Shown here one piece after another: positions 22,527 through 22,717 of a stretch of DNA of 22,717 bases (position 1 is the stretch's first letter; every line of letters begins with the position of its first letter). A program made the position numbers and the translations under genes. Source of the DNA: CAZWUL01 sp964636625 (GTDB lineage: Bacteria > Atribacterota > Phoenicimicrobiia > Phoenicimicrobiales > Stramentimicrobiaceae); assembly GCA_964636625.1 (NCBI GenBank), contig CAZWUL010000017.1, forward strand, positions 1 through 22,717, in the 5' to 3' direction. Below the pieces are notes generated by a model. The model ran no database searches, was not told the origin of the DNA, and was given only the letters and a program-made list of their open reading frames with translations.

Positions 22527-22717
22527 TTATTTTAGGTTACTGTGATTTTTTGCAATTACCTCTGCAAGCTGATTAAGCTTAATAAAATCATCTCTCCGGG
22601 GATTGCTTTTCACCATAACTGTGGGTAATAATTCTACTTTTAGATTTTTTAATAATTGAAGGATATCCTCTTCCATCTTGCTTCCCCATCCAAAAGAGCC
22701 GATAATACCAGCATATT
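22527..22717 (-). CDS. Flavodiiron-type flavoprotein, C-terminal fragment
   Basis: The last 62 codons of a gene entering from beyond the window edge end at TAA (22527-22529). The visible part begins YAGIIGSFGWGSKMEEDI. This matches the third FMN-binding loop and following helix of the flavodoxin domain in A-type flavoproteins (FprA/flavorubredoxin family: AGxxGSxGWxG, then a helix, a strand and a final helix). These enzymes reduce oxygen or nitric oxide in anaerobes. The diiron beta-lactamase-like domain would lie outside the window, so a lone flavodoxin-domain protein cannot be excluded. It ends 157 bp before the secreted-protein gene on the same strand. Confidence 0.65.
   Translation of the reverse strand, partial: YAGIIGSFGWGSKMEEDILQLLKNLKVELLPTVMVKSNPRRDDFIKLNQLAEVIAKNHSNLK

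Overview
The window is a stretch of bacterial chromosome from an AT-rich organism. Intergenic DNA is mostly A/T, and most genes use AGA/AAA/ATA-type codons. The gene set is housekeeping: uvrB, coaE, polA, a tRNA-Leu, dnaE, phosphofructokinase, class II aldolase and hflKC. No rRNA, integrase, transposase, phage gene or CRISPR array is visible. Low GC, a phosphofructokinase with pyrophosphate-type active-site residues, a PHP-proofreading-type DnaE and secreted proteins of unknown role fit an uncultured anaerobe of Firmicutes-like or Atribacterota-like character. That placement is an inference from gene content, not a phylogeny.

Layout. 1-644: gene-free spacer built from degenerate short-word repeats and one palindromic element. 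645-6508: minus-strand uvrB, then a polA-coaE operon, with a diverged dispersed element (copy 1) between coaE and uvrB. 6617-6768: plus-strand tRNA-Leu(CAA) behind a consensus promoter. 6782-10261: dnaE. 10474-12416: fba-pfk, a two-gene glycolytic operon with a clear promoter and terminator. 12417-13027: spacer with element copy 2 and the hflKC terminator. 13028-14880: hflK-hflC, visibly richer in GC than everything around it. 15254-17442: an operon of a LOG-like nucleotide-binding protein followed by an unusual RNase H / SWIM / D-2-hydroxyacid dehydrogenase fusion. 17701-19031: the only plus-strand protein operon, two genes of unknown function closed by a strong terminator. 19227-22369: minus-strand cluster of a secreted unknown protein, a COG1237-like metallo-beta-lactamase protein and a secreted DUF4139-type protein. 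22527-22717: the C-terminal end of a flavodiiron-type flavoprotein running off the window.

How the genes fit together. UvrB, Pol I and DnaE cover excision repair, gap filling and replication. Pol I appears to have lost its 3'-5' proofreading residues, while DnaE keeps all nine PHP metal ligands, so proofreading probably lies in the PHP domain. Aldolase and PPi-type phosphofructokinase catalyse adjacent glycolytic steps. HflK and HflC form the membrane SPFH complex that regulates FtsH.

The observations most worth checking are the three-domain fusion; a metallo-beta-lactamase gene that appears to start at ATT behind a perfect Shine-Dalgarno (with a possible ATC start in the LOG-like gene); a pair of homologous intergenic elements about 10 kb apart, each with a tiny lysine-rich reading frame; and the compositional island at hflKC. 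No obviously new defence or mobile system is visible.
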